The notes below the pieces were generated by a model. That model was not told where the DNA came from. It worked only from the letters and a program-made list of their open reading frames with translations, and did not search any database. From Terramyces sp. JEL0728 (taxonomy: Eukaryota > Chytridiomycota > Chytridiomycetes > Rhizophydiales > Terramycetaceae), in NCBI GenBank assembly GCA_027603945.1, contig JADIIU010000199.1, positions 1 through 16,537 of the forward strand: 16,537 nt of DNA, given 5' to 3'. Of this stretch, positions 1 to 10,170 are shown piece after piece; within the stretch, counting starts at the first letter, position 1; each line of letters starts with the position of its first letter. The position numbers and the translations under genes are program-made.

Positions 1-11
1 AATCATTTCCA

Positions 12-233
12 TTATATTTGATTGAAATGGTCTATTTTGATAGTTAGAGGTCGTAATCCAGGGTCAGTGGTATAGTAGAAATACCTATACGGAGGTTTGT
101 GGATCCAATAGATGGAGTTGATTGGTGGAAGAGTCTGTACAAGATTATCTCTAATGCGCGTACTACTTGGCAGTACTCTGTTTTGCGATGGTATAACCAA
201 TGCATAGATATTTGTTATCAGAAATAATTTCAT
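12..233 (-). CDS. weak small ORF, possible secreted peptide
   Basis: A 73-residue open frame starting at an ATG at 233. The first 16 residues (MKLFLITNIYALVIPS) look like a short secretion signal: Lys at position 2, then a hydrophobic run. The remainder is rich in Pro, Tyr, Ile and Thr with no motif that I recognise. It lies 64 bp downstream of the stop of the 280-aa gene on the same strand. It could equally be a chance ORF, or an exon of a gene continuing beyond the left edge. Nothing in the sequence decides this, so the call is weak. Confidence 0.22.
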   Translation of the reverse strand: MKLFLITNIYALVIPSQNRVLPSSTRIRDNLVQTLPPINSIYWIHKPPYRYFYYTTDPGLRPLTIKIDHFNQI

Positions 234-297
234 ATTGCTAAGACAATGACTGGTTTATTGTGAATGGGCCATAATAGGAGCTTGTCGCTCTGATTGG

Positions 298-1140
298 TTA
301 GCTTTGGTCTGGAATAGAAACTACTTTTCGGTTTCTTGCTTGTCTTTTTGTCTTGACTGATTGTACGCTATTCTTGTATACCTTTACTGGCTGTGTAGCA
401 TTTATTTGAGCTGTGTCTGAAATAAGAAGGATATTTCTATCATGGAGAATGGCATTTTGGAAAATATTGTTTACATCAATTTTTGTATTAGAACTTGGAA
501 TGCTTTCTTGAACATTTGTTTGTTGCTTGTTTTCTTCTTCCACATATGCATTTAAAGTATTCCTTCCATTTCTATACTTTGCAAGTTGTGGGTATTTCTT
601 GTACAGCTCTTGTATCGTGTCATCTATTTTGTGCTCTAATTCTGAATTTAACACTGATTCTGGCGTTTCCAGTGCATTTTGGTTGAAACTAGACTCACCA
701 CTTTGATGCAAGTAAATGTGGTTGCCATTCATATATCCATCGCCGTTCCTTTCCAAGCAACTGATTTTGTAAATTGGATTTTTACAGCTATTGTGGTGTT
801 TCAATGGAAATTTCTTTGCAGAATGATCCCATTCGTCATGTATAGTCTCTAATCGTTCCAATTCCATCATATCCATGTCAAATCCATTCATTTCATCCAT
901 ATGCCAGTGTCTAATTGGCATGTCTTCTAATGGCACTACAATGTCTTTATTTGTTTGTATGCTATTCAGAATATCACCCTGAGAAAGCCCTTCTCCAACC
1001 TCTAGAGACTTGGCCAGCGGTTCTTTAGGTATTGCATCCTGCTCACTGTATTCCACAACGGAATTGAATTTGATGTTTTTAAAGATATCGGTGATTTCTA
1101 TTTGCTTTGCCAAAGTAAGTGAGAAGAGTAAAACTTTCAT
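298..1140 (-). CDS. hypothetical protein, 280 aa
   Basis: An uninterrupted 280-codon frame from ATG at 1140 to TAA at 298; I do not recognise the family. The N-terminus MKVLLFSLTLA is hydrophobic and could be a minimal signal peptide, although the h-region is only about ten residues. The middle (about residues 70-125) is rich in Met, Asp, Glu and His, with two Cys near residues 118 and 128 in the mature part. The C-terminal quarter becomes basic (KTKRQARNRK). About 250 bp of AT-rich sequence separates its start from the end of the Zn2Cys6 gene upstream on the same strand, and I see no gene in that gap. Length and amino-acid composition favour a real gene. The function is unknown and the product could be secreted or nuclear. 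Confidence 0.6.
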   Translation of the reverse strand: MKVLLFSLTLAKQIEITDIFKNIKFNSVVEYSEQDAIPKEPLAKSLEVGEGLSQGDILNSIQTNKDIVVPLEDMPIRHWHMDEMNGFDMDMMELERLETIHDEWDHSAKKFPLKHHNSCKNPIYKISCLERNGDGYMNGNHIYLHQSGESSFNQNALETPESVLNSELEHKIDDTIQELYKKYPQLAKYRNGRNTLNAYVEEENKQQTNVQESIPSSNTKIDVNNIFQNAILHDRNILLISDTAQINATQPVKVYKNSVQSVKTKRQARNRKVVSIPDQS

Positions 1141-1391
1141 TTGAAGTTGGCCGTCCTTTTTTCATTATTTATATCTTTTGTTTATTTGTAAATATTTACA
1201 CACAATGCGAAATCGCAATGAGACTTTCAAAGCATTCATTATGCGGGCTGATCGGAAGAGCCTCTAGTGAATCTAATGTATTGGATACCCGACAAAACTA
1301 AAAGAGTTTGCTGATGATAGTCCAATATTTCAAACTTCCTTAATTAGCAATAAAATAATATTTTTAATGATATTTTTACAATAATTAATAA

Positions 1392-2104
1392 TCATTCAGC
1401 AGCAGCAGAAACAGACCCATAATCAGGAGTAACAATGGAAGACAAGAATTCAAGCTCTTTAAATTCTTTATCTTTTCTTTTCGTACTTTTAGGTCGTCCT
1501 CGTCGTTTATGCTCAACATCAACGCAATCGTCCTTTCCTAAATGCTTACATCGCTTACACGGGCGATTGGAATCGCATGCTAGATGTGCCTTCTTGCAAT
1601 GTACGCAGGCTTTGCCGACATGCTTTGGCCGTTTTCTATTTGGCGAGTGTCTATACTTTACGGTTTTCTCTATGACAGGCGACGACTTTATTAGAGCAAT
1701 TATACTATTTCACTTGGTACCGAAGGAAATTCCTGGTTCAAGTAAGATCCTGGCGATACTAATTCCATGGCACCATTTGGAAACCACAGGTTTGTTGAAA
1801 ATCCAGAGTACTCTTCCATTGGATAGTATCTTTGCCATTCCTGCTGCTCATAGTTAGTATAATTTGGAAATGGAGGGTTATAATACAACGAATTCTTTCC
1901 TGGGGTTTCAGGAAACCGTTCTTGTCTCTCTGGATTCAATTCTCTGGCTGTATCTTCCTTTATTGGCGAGTCATTCAGAGTTATTCCCAGTTGGTTGTCC
2001 ATAAATACTGATAATTGTAAGGATGAAGGGGTTACAGGGCTAGTGTAATCTAATTCAGATTCCATGTCCTTTTCGCGAGACGTAGAAGTGAATCTAAAAG
2101 ACAT
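1392..2104 (-). CDS. Zn2Cys6 (Gal4-type) transcription regulator, 230 aa, two exons
   Basis: Exons 2104-1706 and 1685-1392 are separated by a 20-nt intron (1686-1705, GTATAA...CTAATAAAG). Joining them gives 231 whole codons including the stop. Exon 2 holds a fungal binuclear zinc cluster at residues 160-187: C160-x2-C163-x6-C170-x5-C176-x2-C179-x7-C187. A basic RRGRPKS tail, AT-hook-like, follows directly, so this is a sequence-specific DNA-binding protein expected in the nucleus. The zinc cluster sits near the C-terminus, whereas in many family members it is N-terminal. Exon 1 is low-complexity and Pro/Tyr-rich. It contains ELN-x-ER followed by PETPGKN (residues 55-71), a combination also found in the C2H2 regulator at 7155-7784. 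Target genes cannot be inferred. The tight zinc spacing makes the family assignment firm. Confidence 0.85.
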
Positions 2105-2120
2105 TTAGAAATACTGAAAG

Positions 2121-2527
2121 ATGAAATACAATCTACCTTTTCAAGAAATCGAAAGATTTAAAAGCTTTTCAATCTCACGTTCGACTATTACGTGACGTCA
2201 GTTCATATTTTGAGTTGACAGTGTTAGTCGTGCCAAAACTCCAAAGTTGAAATCAAGGCTAAACCCAGAGGAATTTACTCAATTATATCAGGAAATGAAT
2301 ACATGGGATGAAATGTCTTGGAAAACAATTCGATATCAAGAGATTCACGCCATGGAAGGAAACTATATCTTGCAATTTGAATCCAAATCCAGATATCGTT
2401 AATGGAAACCACCACTAACTAAAGACGCAGATCAACTTGATTTTCAACACGAATTTCAAAGGTCTGTATCCAAAATCACATTCCAAAATGTTAACCATAT
2501 ACCCTTTATTCCAAGATTGCACAACTA

Positions 2528-2531
<4 letters not shown>
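2121..2531 (+). CDS. possible small three-exon gene, 117 aa
   Basis: Proposed exons are 2121-2191, 2222-2397 and 2425-2531, with introns of 30 nt (GTGACG...TTGACAG) and 27 nt (GTTAAT...ACTAACTAAAG). The exons sum to 354 nt, that is 117 codons plus stop, with no internal stop. The middle exon is the best supported: it encodes a charged, ordinary-looking peptide (KSRLNPEEFTQLYQEMNTWD) with no repeats. I do not recognise a family. Doubts: the proposed ATG lies only 16 bp from the divergent ATG of the Zn2Cys6 gene, and both introns are longer than the 19-22 nt seen in conserved genes here. The 5' end may therefore be wrong, or this may be a gene remnant. Its TAA (2529-2531) overlaps the Ran stop (2528-2530) on the other strand. 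Confidence 0.35.
2193..2200. promoter_or_regulatory. perfect CRE/ATF palindrome TGACGTCA
   Basis: A full 8-bp TGACGTCA palindrome, the consensus site for ATF/CREB-type bZIP factors, lies 89 bp upstream of the Zn2Cys6 start codon. That is a plausible promoter position. A given 8-mer is expected about once in four windows of this size, so the match is suggestive only. It also falls inside the proposed first intron of the small plus-strand gene at 2121-2531. Confidence 0.3.
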
Positions 2532-3239
<708 letters not shown>

Positions 3240-3369
3240 TTTTTAGATTGGATCTGTAGTTGAAAAAAAAATTAGGTAAGCCACATTTCGGACTCACGCT
3301 TGAGCCAGTTACAAGAAGCGACAGGAAAATACCAACCGCCTAGCCAAATACATTTATTTGTATTTGAGA
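3240..3369. other. intergenic, no gene seen
   Basis: AT-rich sequence upstream of the Ran start codon. It must contain the Ran promoter and possibly the 3' end of the minus-strand membrane ORF that follows. I see no RNA gene or conserved motif. Confidence 0.4.
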
Positions 3370-3765
3370 TTATTGAAATTTGCAGTTATTCTTTGCTTGA
3401 TGACAGGAAAGAATGATAAACGTGCTGTAATAGCACCTGATTGATAATGTACCCCTCTGAAGGTATTCTGCAGAAATGTAAATGGCAGTCAAAGTGCTTG
3501 AAACTATGCAATTGGCGACCGCTTTGGCAAAATCTTGATAATACAGGAAAGATCCAGTTTGAATAATATCAAAGCCCTTCTCAGATACCGCGCTCCAAGA
3601 AACACCTGCTGGGTTGATTAACCAGATTAATACTCCAGATTCTCTACTCTATAGTATTGAAACCTGTTTTGCTTTGATACGTGTCCAACCTACGTATAGC
3701 GAAAAATAAACCCTGAGAATCTCATTCGAATTTGACGTAGTGGAGAATTTCATTGCCATTTCCAT
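3370..3765 (-). CDS. possible small membrane protein, interrupted frame
   Basis: A 92-codon open stretch (3648-3370, ending in TAA) has protein-like composition and two hydrophobic parts: SGVLIWLINPAGVSW and FAKAVANCIVSSTLTAIYIS. It has no start codon of its own. Directly upstream in the same frame, after one TAG at 3649-3651, lies a 34-codon stretch from ATG at 3765 that also looks coding (NEILRVYFSLYVGW). A GT...AG segment of only 15 nt (3649-3663) between them would remove the stop in frame and give about 126 aa. That is shorter than any proven intron here, so a nonsense mutation or another exon arrangement is equally possible. The start lies 73 bp from the divergent VMP1 start, compatible with a shared promoter. 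I do not recognise the family. Confidence 0.38.
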
Positions 3766-3838
3766 ACGGTCGAATTTAAATACCAACTTGCAGGAGGCTT
3801 GTGAAATCCGCTGAAAAAGTAACCTCAATCTAACTGCA

Positions 3839-4996
3839 ATGGAAAAAATTACTATCTGGAACTCACCATTGCAAATTCTCAAATACTTTATGTTGTATTT
3901 ATCAGACTCACTATTATCAATCGTCTTTAGATTATTTCAAAATGTAATCCAAGTTACAGTATTCCTTTCATTATTATTTGTCATTTATATTTTATATTAT
4001 ACTGATGGTGGACACCAGGAGGTATTTTTCACTAATCGAAAGACGTTTCAAGTTGTAGAAGGGTTTTTGGTTTGGTACGGGTGGTGGGTTGGACTTGGTA
4101 TAGCGTCCTCGGTCGGGTTAGGCACAGGATTACATACATTTGTACTGTTTTTAGCACCATTAATAGTGCAAACCACAGTAACAGCGTATTCGTGTCAGTC
4201 GCTCGACTTTAAGACGCATGGACACGATAGGTAATTTAATGCTAATATCAGCTTCATTTGCCCTGAAACCCAAGCCGGAAATATCACTATATTCAATATT
4301 TTTGGCAAAGTATTTCTCGAAACGACATTTTGGGGGATAGGCACTGCGATTGGAGAGCTACCGCCGTACTTTGTTGCCAGAGCAGGTATTGAGATTGTAA
4401 CACAGCCGCATTAGCAGGACAAGACGACCCAGAGTTTGCATCGATTGAAACTATACTAAAGAAAAAGATGAATGAACGAACAATATACGAGAATCTACAA
4501 GTAATGATGCACAGCATGATGACAAATTTAGGGTTCTGGGGTATATTAATATGCGCATCAGTAATTTGCGTTAATGCAGGTTCCAAATCCACTGTTTGAT
4601 CTGGCAGGAATAATGTGCGGACATTTTGGTGTTCCGTTTGTCACATTCTTTGGGGCAACTTTGATAGGAAAGGCTCTCTTCAAATGCAACATCCAAGGAT
4701 TTTCAATGGTGGTCGTGTTCTCCAAAGATATTCTAGTGCTGATCAGGGAAACGCTATCTGATAAAGCACCGGTTCTAAATGAAATGCTTGGGACGATATT
4801 GGACAAACTGGCCAATCAATACAGTACCACACCAGTAAATGTTTGCTAACGATAGAATGAAACAGAGAAAAATACCAATTTCATTGCGTTAGGCTGGAAC
4901 ACCTTTTTGATTGGAATGATTGTTTATTTCCTGTTATCCACTATCGAAGCACTTGCCGTATCTCATATGAAATTTCTAAGCAAAAAAACTAAATAG
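3839..4996 (+). CDS. VMP1: VMP1 homologue (vacuole membrane protein 1), 358 aa, five exons
   Basis: Exons 3839-4230, 4252-4385, 4406-4560, 4580-4834 and 4856-4996 give 359 codons including stop after removal of introns of 21, 20, 19 and 21 nt. Family hallmarks occur in order: an N-terminal membrane segment, the [17 protein letters not shown] block (about residues 83-99), [14 protein letters not shown], then [10 protein letters not shown] from residue 228 and [10 protein letters not shown] in the VTT/DedA-like core, with a last hydrophobic helix near the C-terminus. VMP1 is an ER multispanning protein with phospholipid scramblase activity. It is needed for autophagosome formation and for ER contacts with lipid droplets and other organelles. 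The usual cytosolic N-terminal extension of animal VMP1 is absent. The 19-nt intron at 4561-4579 splits a nearly invariant motif (CAS|VPNPLFD), so its position is certain. Many fungi with model genomes lack VMP1. Confidence 0.95.
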
Positions 4997-5111
4997 ATTA
5001 TATTTAAAGAATTGTTGGTGTAATCCGCCGTAATTTATCACATTAAGAATTCTGACGATTCGCACTAATACTGTGTAAGAAACCTCGAATGTATTAAGCA
5101 ATTTATTATCA

Positions 5112-7095
5112 CTACCCCATCTCCCTTACGAATTTGAGACGGTACTTTTTCCACAATTCCAACATATCTTTCTTCAATTCGTACATGAGCATGTTCCTCC
5201 TTGTCATGCGTCTGCCTCCATCTTGAAAGTTGCCTTTAAATGTAACAAAGAAACTACATAGCAGCAGATGAGTATTTTGCATTTCTTTTATATTGAGGGC
5301 TCCAACACTTATGAAATCTTTGTTTTGGTTAGCAACGAATTCTTTTACTTTGCCTTCCAGCTCTGTCAGTACTTCATACGGAACCTCAACGTCTATGTAA
5401 GAAATAATTACCGATTGTGAATGAGATTTCATCCGATTGATCTTGGGACCGTCTTATATTGCCAATTGGCTTTGATACCAGAGTCGCTGAAATTAGTGCA
5501 AAATTACATGTTGGAACGTAGAGCTTTTGTCCATCACTGGTTCTTCTAAAGATTGTGGTTAATAAATGGATTTCTTCGACAATCATTGTGATTCCATCAA
5601 TCATAACCCTGTCTCCAATGTCATATGGATGGGTAACAAACAAGAATATGATACTTTCAAAGGTTGTTTTGGCTTGCGTTCCGAAAATGAAACTGAGAGC
5701 AATAATGATACTGGTGAATGGCAAAACTGTGCCCAAGTTGATTCCAAATATTGGCAGAGCGAATAGTCCAGTCAAGAGCAGGATAAATCCGTATATAATC
5801 CGGTTCAAATTGCCTAAAGCTTGCGATACATCTCGTAGCGACTTTAGCAGATTCCTTCTTTCTTTATATATTTTTTTGATTCCCCTTCTTAGCGCTTTTT
5901 CATCAATGTATCCACAAGCATCATTGTCAAACAACGCAAAGGCTTCTTTTGCAGTGTCGATGTTTTCAAAACACTGATAAAAAGTTGCAATGGTGATATC
6001 GTTGCTGTCGTTGAGTGATCGCCAGAGCTTTTTTGACAGATTGATTGCGTTCTTGTCTGAAATCAAACTCAGTGTTTTCATTGTTTTGCTGTAGCCTGAT
6101 GACCCAATCTTGATTGAAGAGTCTTTGAACTCGCTATTTGATATCGAAGGTGCAACGTCAACTGGTGAACCGGATCCGTCCTTCTTTTCATCAGTTAACT
6201 CTCTTTCCAGTTTGGTGGTAGAATTGGATTTTAACACCGAGAGTTCCAAATCGATCTTTACGTCGGGTTTGAAATTGACCCTTGGAGAATTTTGGTTGTT
6301 GTGACTTTCAAACATGGTAGCAAGCGCAAAATGTCTGATTGATAACTTTAACGTTTCTAGTATTTTGTTTGATTTTTTAGATGCTTCGATTCTATCCGAA
6401 TATGCTACATTGTGAAAGTTGATTGCTATTATTAACAAATTTCGTGCCTACAGATATGATAAACAACTTTTGCAGGAAAAGTAGTATGAACAATACGGCA
6501 AACAGCATCAGCGTTTGGGCGAGTGCGAGCCAGTACGGAACTAGTAGGAATTGAGCAAAAAGAACAAAGTAGTACATTAATACAAACACTGAGCCAAATG
6601 CTACGGCCATATGATATTTCACACTCGGCAAATGGCCAAGATTAGTCCTCCATTTTTCACTGCATCCCCCGTATATTGCTGAAATGAATGCGACACACAA
6701 CAGCGGAGCTATCTTTAGGAAATGCCAGAAAACCACGGTAGACATCCATGAAGCGCTCAACCACATGGACCTAGAATCAATAATAGTTACCATCGGACCA
6801 GCTGTGGTTGAAACGCCAACTGTCCCTGGCTCATTAACCCATCATAATCCCAAATTAACAAGTTAGGTAGATTATTAACATTAATTTCAACCAAATATAC
6901 AGCTGGAAAAGCCAATATACTTGAAACTATTATTCCATTGAAGAAAAAGGATGCCCATCCGCGATGTTTGCTGCAGCAGTATACTTTCTTTTTCTGCTTT
7001 GTGTCTGTGGTATCTGTTTGGTCTTCTGCTTCATATTCTGAATCATCATCCGTGAATTGTTCCTTTTCCTTCTCTGATTTAGCTTTCTTTGGCAT
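5112..7095 (-). CDS. MscS-family mechanosensitive channel with EF-hand (Msy1/Msy2 type), 640 aa
   Basis: Exons 7095-6791, 6770-6448, 6425-5412 and 5392-5112 total 641 codons with introns of 20, 22 and 19 nt. The N-terminal 45 residues are acidic/basic and cytosolic. Several membrane helices follow (residues about 50-70 and 115-205). An EF-hand loop starts at about residue 376 (DNDACGYIDEKAL, with Asp at loop positions 1 and 3 and Gly at 6). Then come the MscS pore helices (about 417-460) and the beta-domain signature HPYDIGDRV (about 475-483), ending in the soluble alpha/beta vestibule. Relatives in fission yeast reside in the ER and nuclear envelope and limit Ca2+ rise and swelling during hypo-osmotic shock. 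The second intron (6426-6447) starts with GC rather than GT. With it removed, the product reads KLFIISVAINFH, matching the family's conserved FHxxxYxDRI region. Position 5 of the EF loop is Cys, so Ca2+ affinity may be reduced. Confidence 0.93.
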
Positions 7096-7154
7096 CGTTT
7101 GTCAGTGACGCGCGTTAAAAGTAGAGCGAGAAAATGTTTTCAAACGTAGATTTA

Positions 7155-7784
7155 TTAAAAGTTAAAGGTCCACTCTGTAGGGTAAATCCTCTCGGTTATT
7201 ATTGGTTGAAAATGCCAATTCGTGGAGCCACTCGTAAGGATTGGTTCAACGGGGGCCATTTGCGCTGGAAAGTGGAAGGAAGGCAATTCGCTATAAGATT
7301 GTTGAGGTATGTCCAGGTAAAGGTCTAGCGGCGGAGTGGGCCAATTTGAACTGTAATTATTCTGTAGGGTTGGCGGATTAAATATATCTTCTATAGAGCT
7401 ATAACTGCATGTGGGACTCACATACGGGTCATATAGTGTGTCTGCACTCGCAGGTACATCATTAATGTTCTTTCCAGGAGTTTCTGGTGCTTTGGCAGTA
7501 TACCTCCTATCCTTCCTTTCTCTGTTCAGTTCCAACACTTTGCATCCGCCTAGCTTTCTTAAATGCGATGAATAGTGCTGCATCATGTTATCCCTCCTAG
7601 AAAACTTTGATTTGCATCCAGGAACGAGACAGCTATGAGATTTCTCTCCCGTATGCACCCTCATGTGCCTAGCAAGATGTCTGGGTTAAATTCGTAATTA
7701 CCCGCTGGTTGAGAATGTAGAATGACAGTCTGGGTAAAGGCAAAAATGCCGTTTAGAATTCTTTGATCTATTTGAAGCTACCAT
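7155..7784 (-). CDS. C2H2 zinc-finger transcription regulator, 202 aa, two exons
   Basis: Exons 7784-7702 and 7680-7155 are joined by a 21-nt intron (7681-7701) that lies inside the first finger. The result is 203 codons including stop. Finger 1 is C15-x4-C20-x12-H33-x3-H37 and finger 2 is C45-x4-C50-x12-H63-x3-H67, joined by a classic TGEK linker. Finger 2 carries the FSRRDNMMQHYxxH helix common in fungal two-finger regulators. A basic stretch with ELN-x-ER follows, then PETPGKN (93-99), and then a Pro/Tyr/Ser-rich tail that may be an activation or repression region. The same ELN-x-ER/PETPGKN pair occurs in the Zn2Cys6 regulator at 1392-2104. The gene sits between the channel gene (stop to start) and Prm1, all on the minus strand. 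Targets are unknown. Confidence 0.87.
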
Positions 7785-8072
7785 TTGTGGATTTGAATTT
7801 AGTTGCGGGTTTTATTTGAAAAGTTACGGATTACCACTGGACCCTTTGAAAGCATAAACTTTGCTTGATTGTAACGTAATTCGGTAATTGGAGTTTCAAC
7901 AGCCAAAAAAGAATAGCCAGCAACCATGAACCAACCATCCTTCCTCAGTTACATTCTACTCTCCTTGGTTTATCAATGTCTGTAATCTTGAGCACAAAAT
8001 CAGAATTTGCACATCACCAATTACCGTTCCCCCGAAAAAAAGCAGACACAGACATCAATGGGACAAATATAT

Positions 8073-9944
8073 TTATCTAAACATGTCATACACTACAGCG
8101 ACTAAGCCAAAAACGATTAGCGAGAATCCAGTCACGAAAAGCAATAGGAAAGGTATGCTTTGCATCCAAAGAGTTTGTTTGTAAACCGAAATCAAATCAT
8201 GTAAATACCCCTCAAAAAGCACACTACCTTGCTTCAAATCGCCCTCAATACCACCAACCTTGCCAATGAGATCCAAACTATCCATCATTGAAGAAGAGTC
8301 ATACCCAAATAGATCTTGAGTAACTCTAGGAATCACTATTTGGATACCATCTTTAAGATCGTTTGCCATTTCCTTGATTACAAAGGTAGTATTTCCCAAC
8401 AAGCAAGAATAGAAATCGCCAATTGCTTGATCTAAAATGGGGATTGGCTTGAGTGTATCTTGAATTGCTGATTCAAAACTAGAAAAGACTGTCGTGACTG
8501 AACTGTCGATTTCAGAAATAGTTGAATCAATAAAGCCAAACAAAATTGTATTCATGTCAGTTTCAATGCCATCAAGGGCACTATTGATTGCATTCACATA
8601 CGGCCCGACAGTTGCATTGACAGCAGCTTGGGCTATATTTTCTATCCCATGAACTGAATTTTCAAGTTCTGTTTTGACTGTTGGAAATATTAGTGAAAAG
8701 ATCCATGGAACCAAAATCGTTTGTAAATGCATGGCTGTAAACCCAAGCAATCCGACTATAATACATATCCATGCTATAGGATGGTTAACATAGTCAATAA
8801 ACCAAACAGCTCTTGTTTTCCAGCTACCAGACAGTCTATCAAAAATTCTGTAATCTAATAAGCAATTCATAAACAAATCTGATTTGACGTAATAATAAAC
8901 TTCTTCTGGGTCAGGGTTTTCAAACAACGATTTGGTTCCAGTCAAATTTCTTTCCAAATACTGCAGCTTTTTCCTTTCCAAATGATGATTGTAGATGTTG
9001 ATGGCAGTGTATGTCACCAAAGTCAGTAGCATTCCAACAAGTAAAATAAAGATTCCTACGACAATACCGACAGTCAAAGCCTCAGTCAACCTATCAATAA
9101 ATGCCATATCCAGCATTTGGTCGCAAAATCGGATACTAGTAATTTGATCTGGTAAAGGCAGAAAATCAAAAGCGTGTGGATCAGATAAATTTGATTTGGA
9201 TATGACTGAACTGATTTTAGTATTGACATTGTTTGTCAAAGTATCAAATGGCGCTGATATCAAATCAGATACTTTTTCATGTATGGAATCGAGTGAAACT
9301 GGTGCGGCACCTAAACTACCTAGTAGATTAGCAGTTGAAGCAGGTAGCGACCAGTGCAAATTATCAGAAACTCCAGGAATGGTAAACGGAATAGGAATAT
9401 TGAATGATGGAGCATGTCCAAACGCCATTGAGTTCAGCCCACTCTTGATTGATGATAATTCTGAATCAAGTGTATTCAAGCTACTCTCTAATGAACTCAA
9501 CATTCCGGTCAACTGTTGATTGACGAAATCTGTAATTTCTTTACTGTTTGCAGATACTTCTTGCAAACTAGCCTGTAAAGATAATGTAACTAGACATTCT
9601 AGGGTTTTTTGGTAGCGGAATAAGATATAGAGCAAGATATTCTTGGCCAATGCCATTGTAAACTGGACTGATTGAGTTGCGTGTTTTTCAGATACTTGAA
9701 TCATCTTTGTTGTTTGTCTGTTGATTGAAATAGCAACGTAGCGAGGAGTAGAAGCCAGCGTATTCGTAGTGGATTCTAACGTAGTACAAGATTGTAGTAT
9801 ATCTTTTTTAGTTTGAGTAGTGTGGTTCTGTAGGCATATGGCTGCCATCACAAGAGACCAGAGTGCGAGTAATAAACCAATACAATACTTGTTGAGATAA
9901 GATCTACTGATTCGTGCATCAATTCCGATATTCTTCTGAAGCAT
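8073..9944 (-). CDS. PRM1: Prm1-type plasma membrane fusion protein, 623 aa
   Basis: A single intron-free frame of 623 codons, normal for fungal Prm1. The N-terminus (DARISRSYLNKY, then a helix at about residues 19-38), the following SCTTLEST and TPRYV region, and the layout of hydrophobic segments (about 95-125, 291-313, 389-409 and 597-619) separated by two long extracellular, coiled-coil-like Ser/Leu-rich regions all match the family. Prm1 is a multispanning protein at cell contact sites. It promotes and stabilises plasma-membrane merger of mating or fusing cells. Conserved Cys residues are present in the first ectodomain (about C53 and C274). Only 19 nt of N-terminal context could be affected by a tiny in-frame intron, and I see none. 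The presence of Prm1 is one of the best signs that the host is a fungus. Confidence 0.88.
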   Translation of the reverse strand: MLQKNIGIDARISRSYLNKYCIGLLLALWSLVMAAICLQNHTTQTKKDILQSCTTLESTTNTLASTPRYVAISINRQTTKMIQVSEKHATQSVQFTMALAKNILLYILFRYQKTLECLVTLSLQASLQEVSANSKEITDFVNQQLTGMLSSLESSLNTLDSELSSIKSGLNSMAFGHAPSFNIPIPFTIPGVSDNLHWSLPASTANLLGSLGAAPVSLDSIHEKVSDLISAPFDTLTNNVNTKISSVISKSNLSDPHAFDFLPLPDQITSIRFCDQMLDMAFIDRLTEALTVGIVVGIFILLVGMLLTLVTYTAINIYNHHLERKKLQYLERNLTGTKSLFENPDPEEVYYYVKSDLFMNCLLDYRIFDRLSGSWKTRAVWFIDYVNHPIAWICIIVGLLGFTAMHLQTILVPWIFSLIFPTVKTELENSVHGIENIAQAAVNATVGPYVNAINSALDGIETDMNTILFGFIDSTISEIDSSVTTVFSSFESAIQDTLKPIPILDQAIGDFYSCLLGNTTFVIKEMANDLKDGIQIVIPRVTQDLFGYDSSSMMDSLDLIGKVGGIEGDLKQGSVLFEGYLHDLISVYKQTLWMQSIPFLLLFVTGFSLIVFGLVAVVYDMFR

Positions 9945-10170
9945 TATCGTTGTTTCAACTGCCAGCCTTTTATCTGCACTTTGCGGTCAAGTTGGTTGGC
10001 AATGAACGTATCAAGCCAATAGTCACTAGCAGGACTACCAACAATGAAATACCGAAGGATACCATCTCGCATTCACCCTGGTTCTTGCAATTCCTTCATC
10101 TCAGCTTCCCACCAGAGATGTTACTGTTGCAGTGAAATAAAGTATCCACTAATGCTACAAATCACTTTAT
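9945..10170. other. intergenic, Prm1 promoter region
   Basis: 226 bp between the Prm1 start and the RING-H2 stop. An open frame exists on the plus strand but has no protein-like features. A TGAAACA heptamer (minus strand, 9951-9957) resembles a yeast pheromone response element, but it is only 7 bp from the start codon. Confidence 0.35.

Noticed and set aside
300..330. 16-nt GT-AG segment near the end of the 280-aa gene that would change its C-terminus
   Set aside because: The frame is already open to a normal stop and splicing adds only a short tail; no evidence favours it.
3420..3445. Small hairpin GTGCT-GTAAT-AGCAC
   Set aside because: The 5-bp stem is too short to mean anything, and it lies in a probable coding stretch on the other strand.
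5555..5977. Long plus-strand ORF opposite the channel gene
   Set aside because: It is antisense to conserved MscS coding sequence and has no features of its own.
7927..8180. Plus-strand signal-peptide-like frame (MNQPSFLSYILLSLVYQC) joined by a 22-nt GT-AG segment to a further open frame
   Set aside because: It runs antisense into the Prm1 3' end, lacks a branch motif and has no recognisable domain; GT...AG at 22 nt is easy to find by chance.
9951..9957. TGAAACA heptamer upstream of Prm1, resembling a pheromone response element
   Set aside because: It is only 7 bp before the start codon and a heptamer is expected by chance in a window this size.
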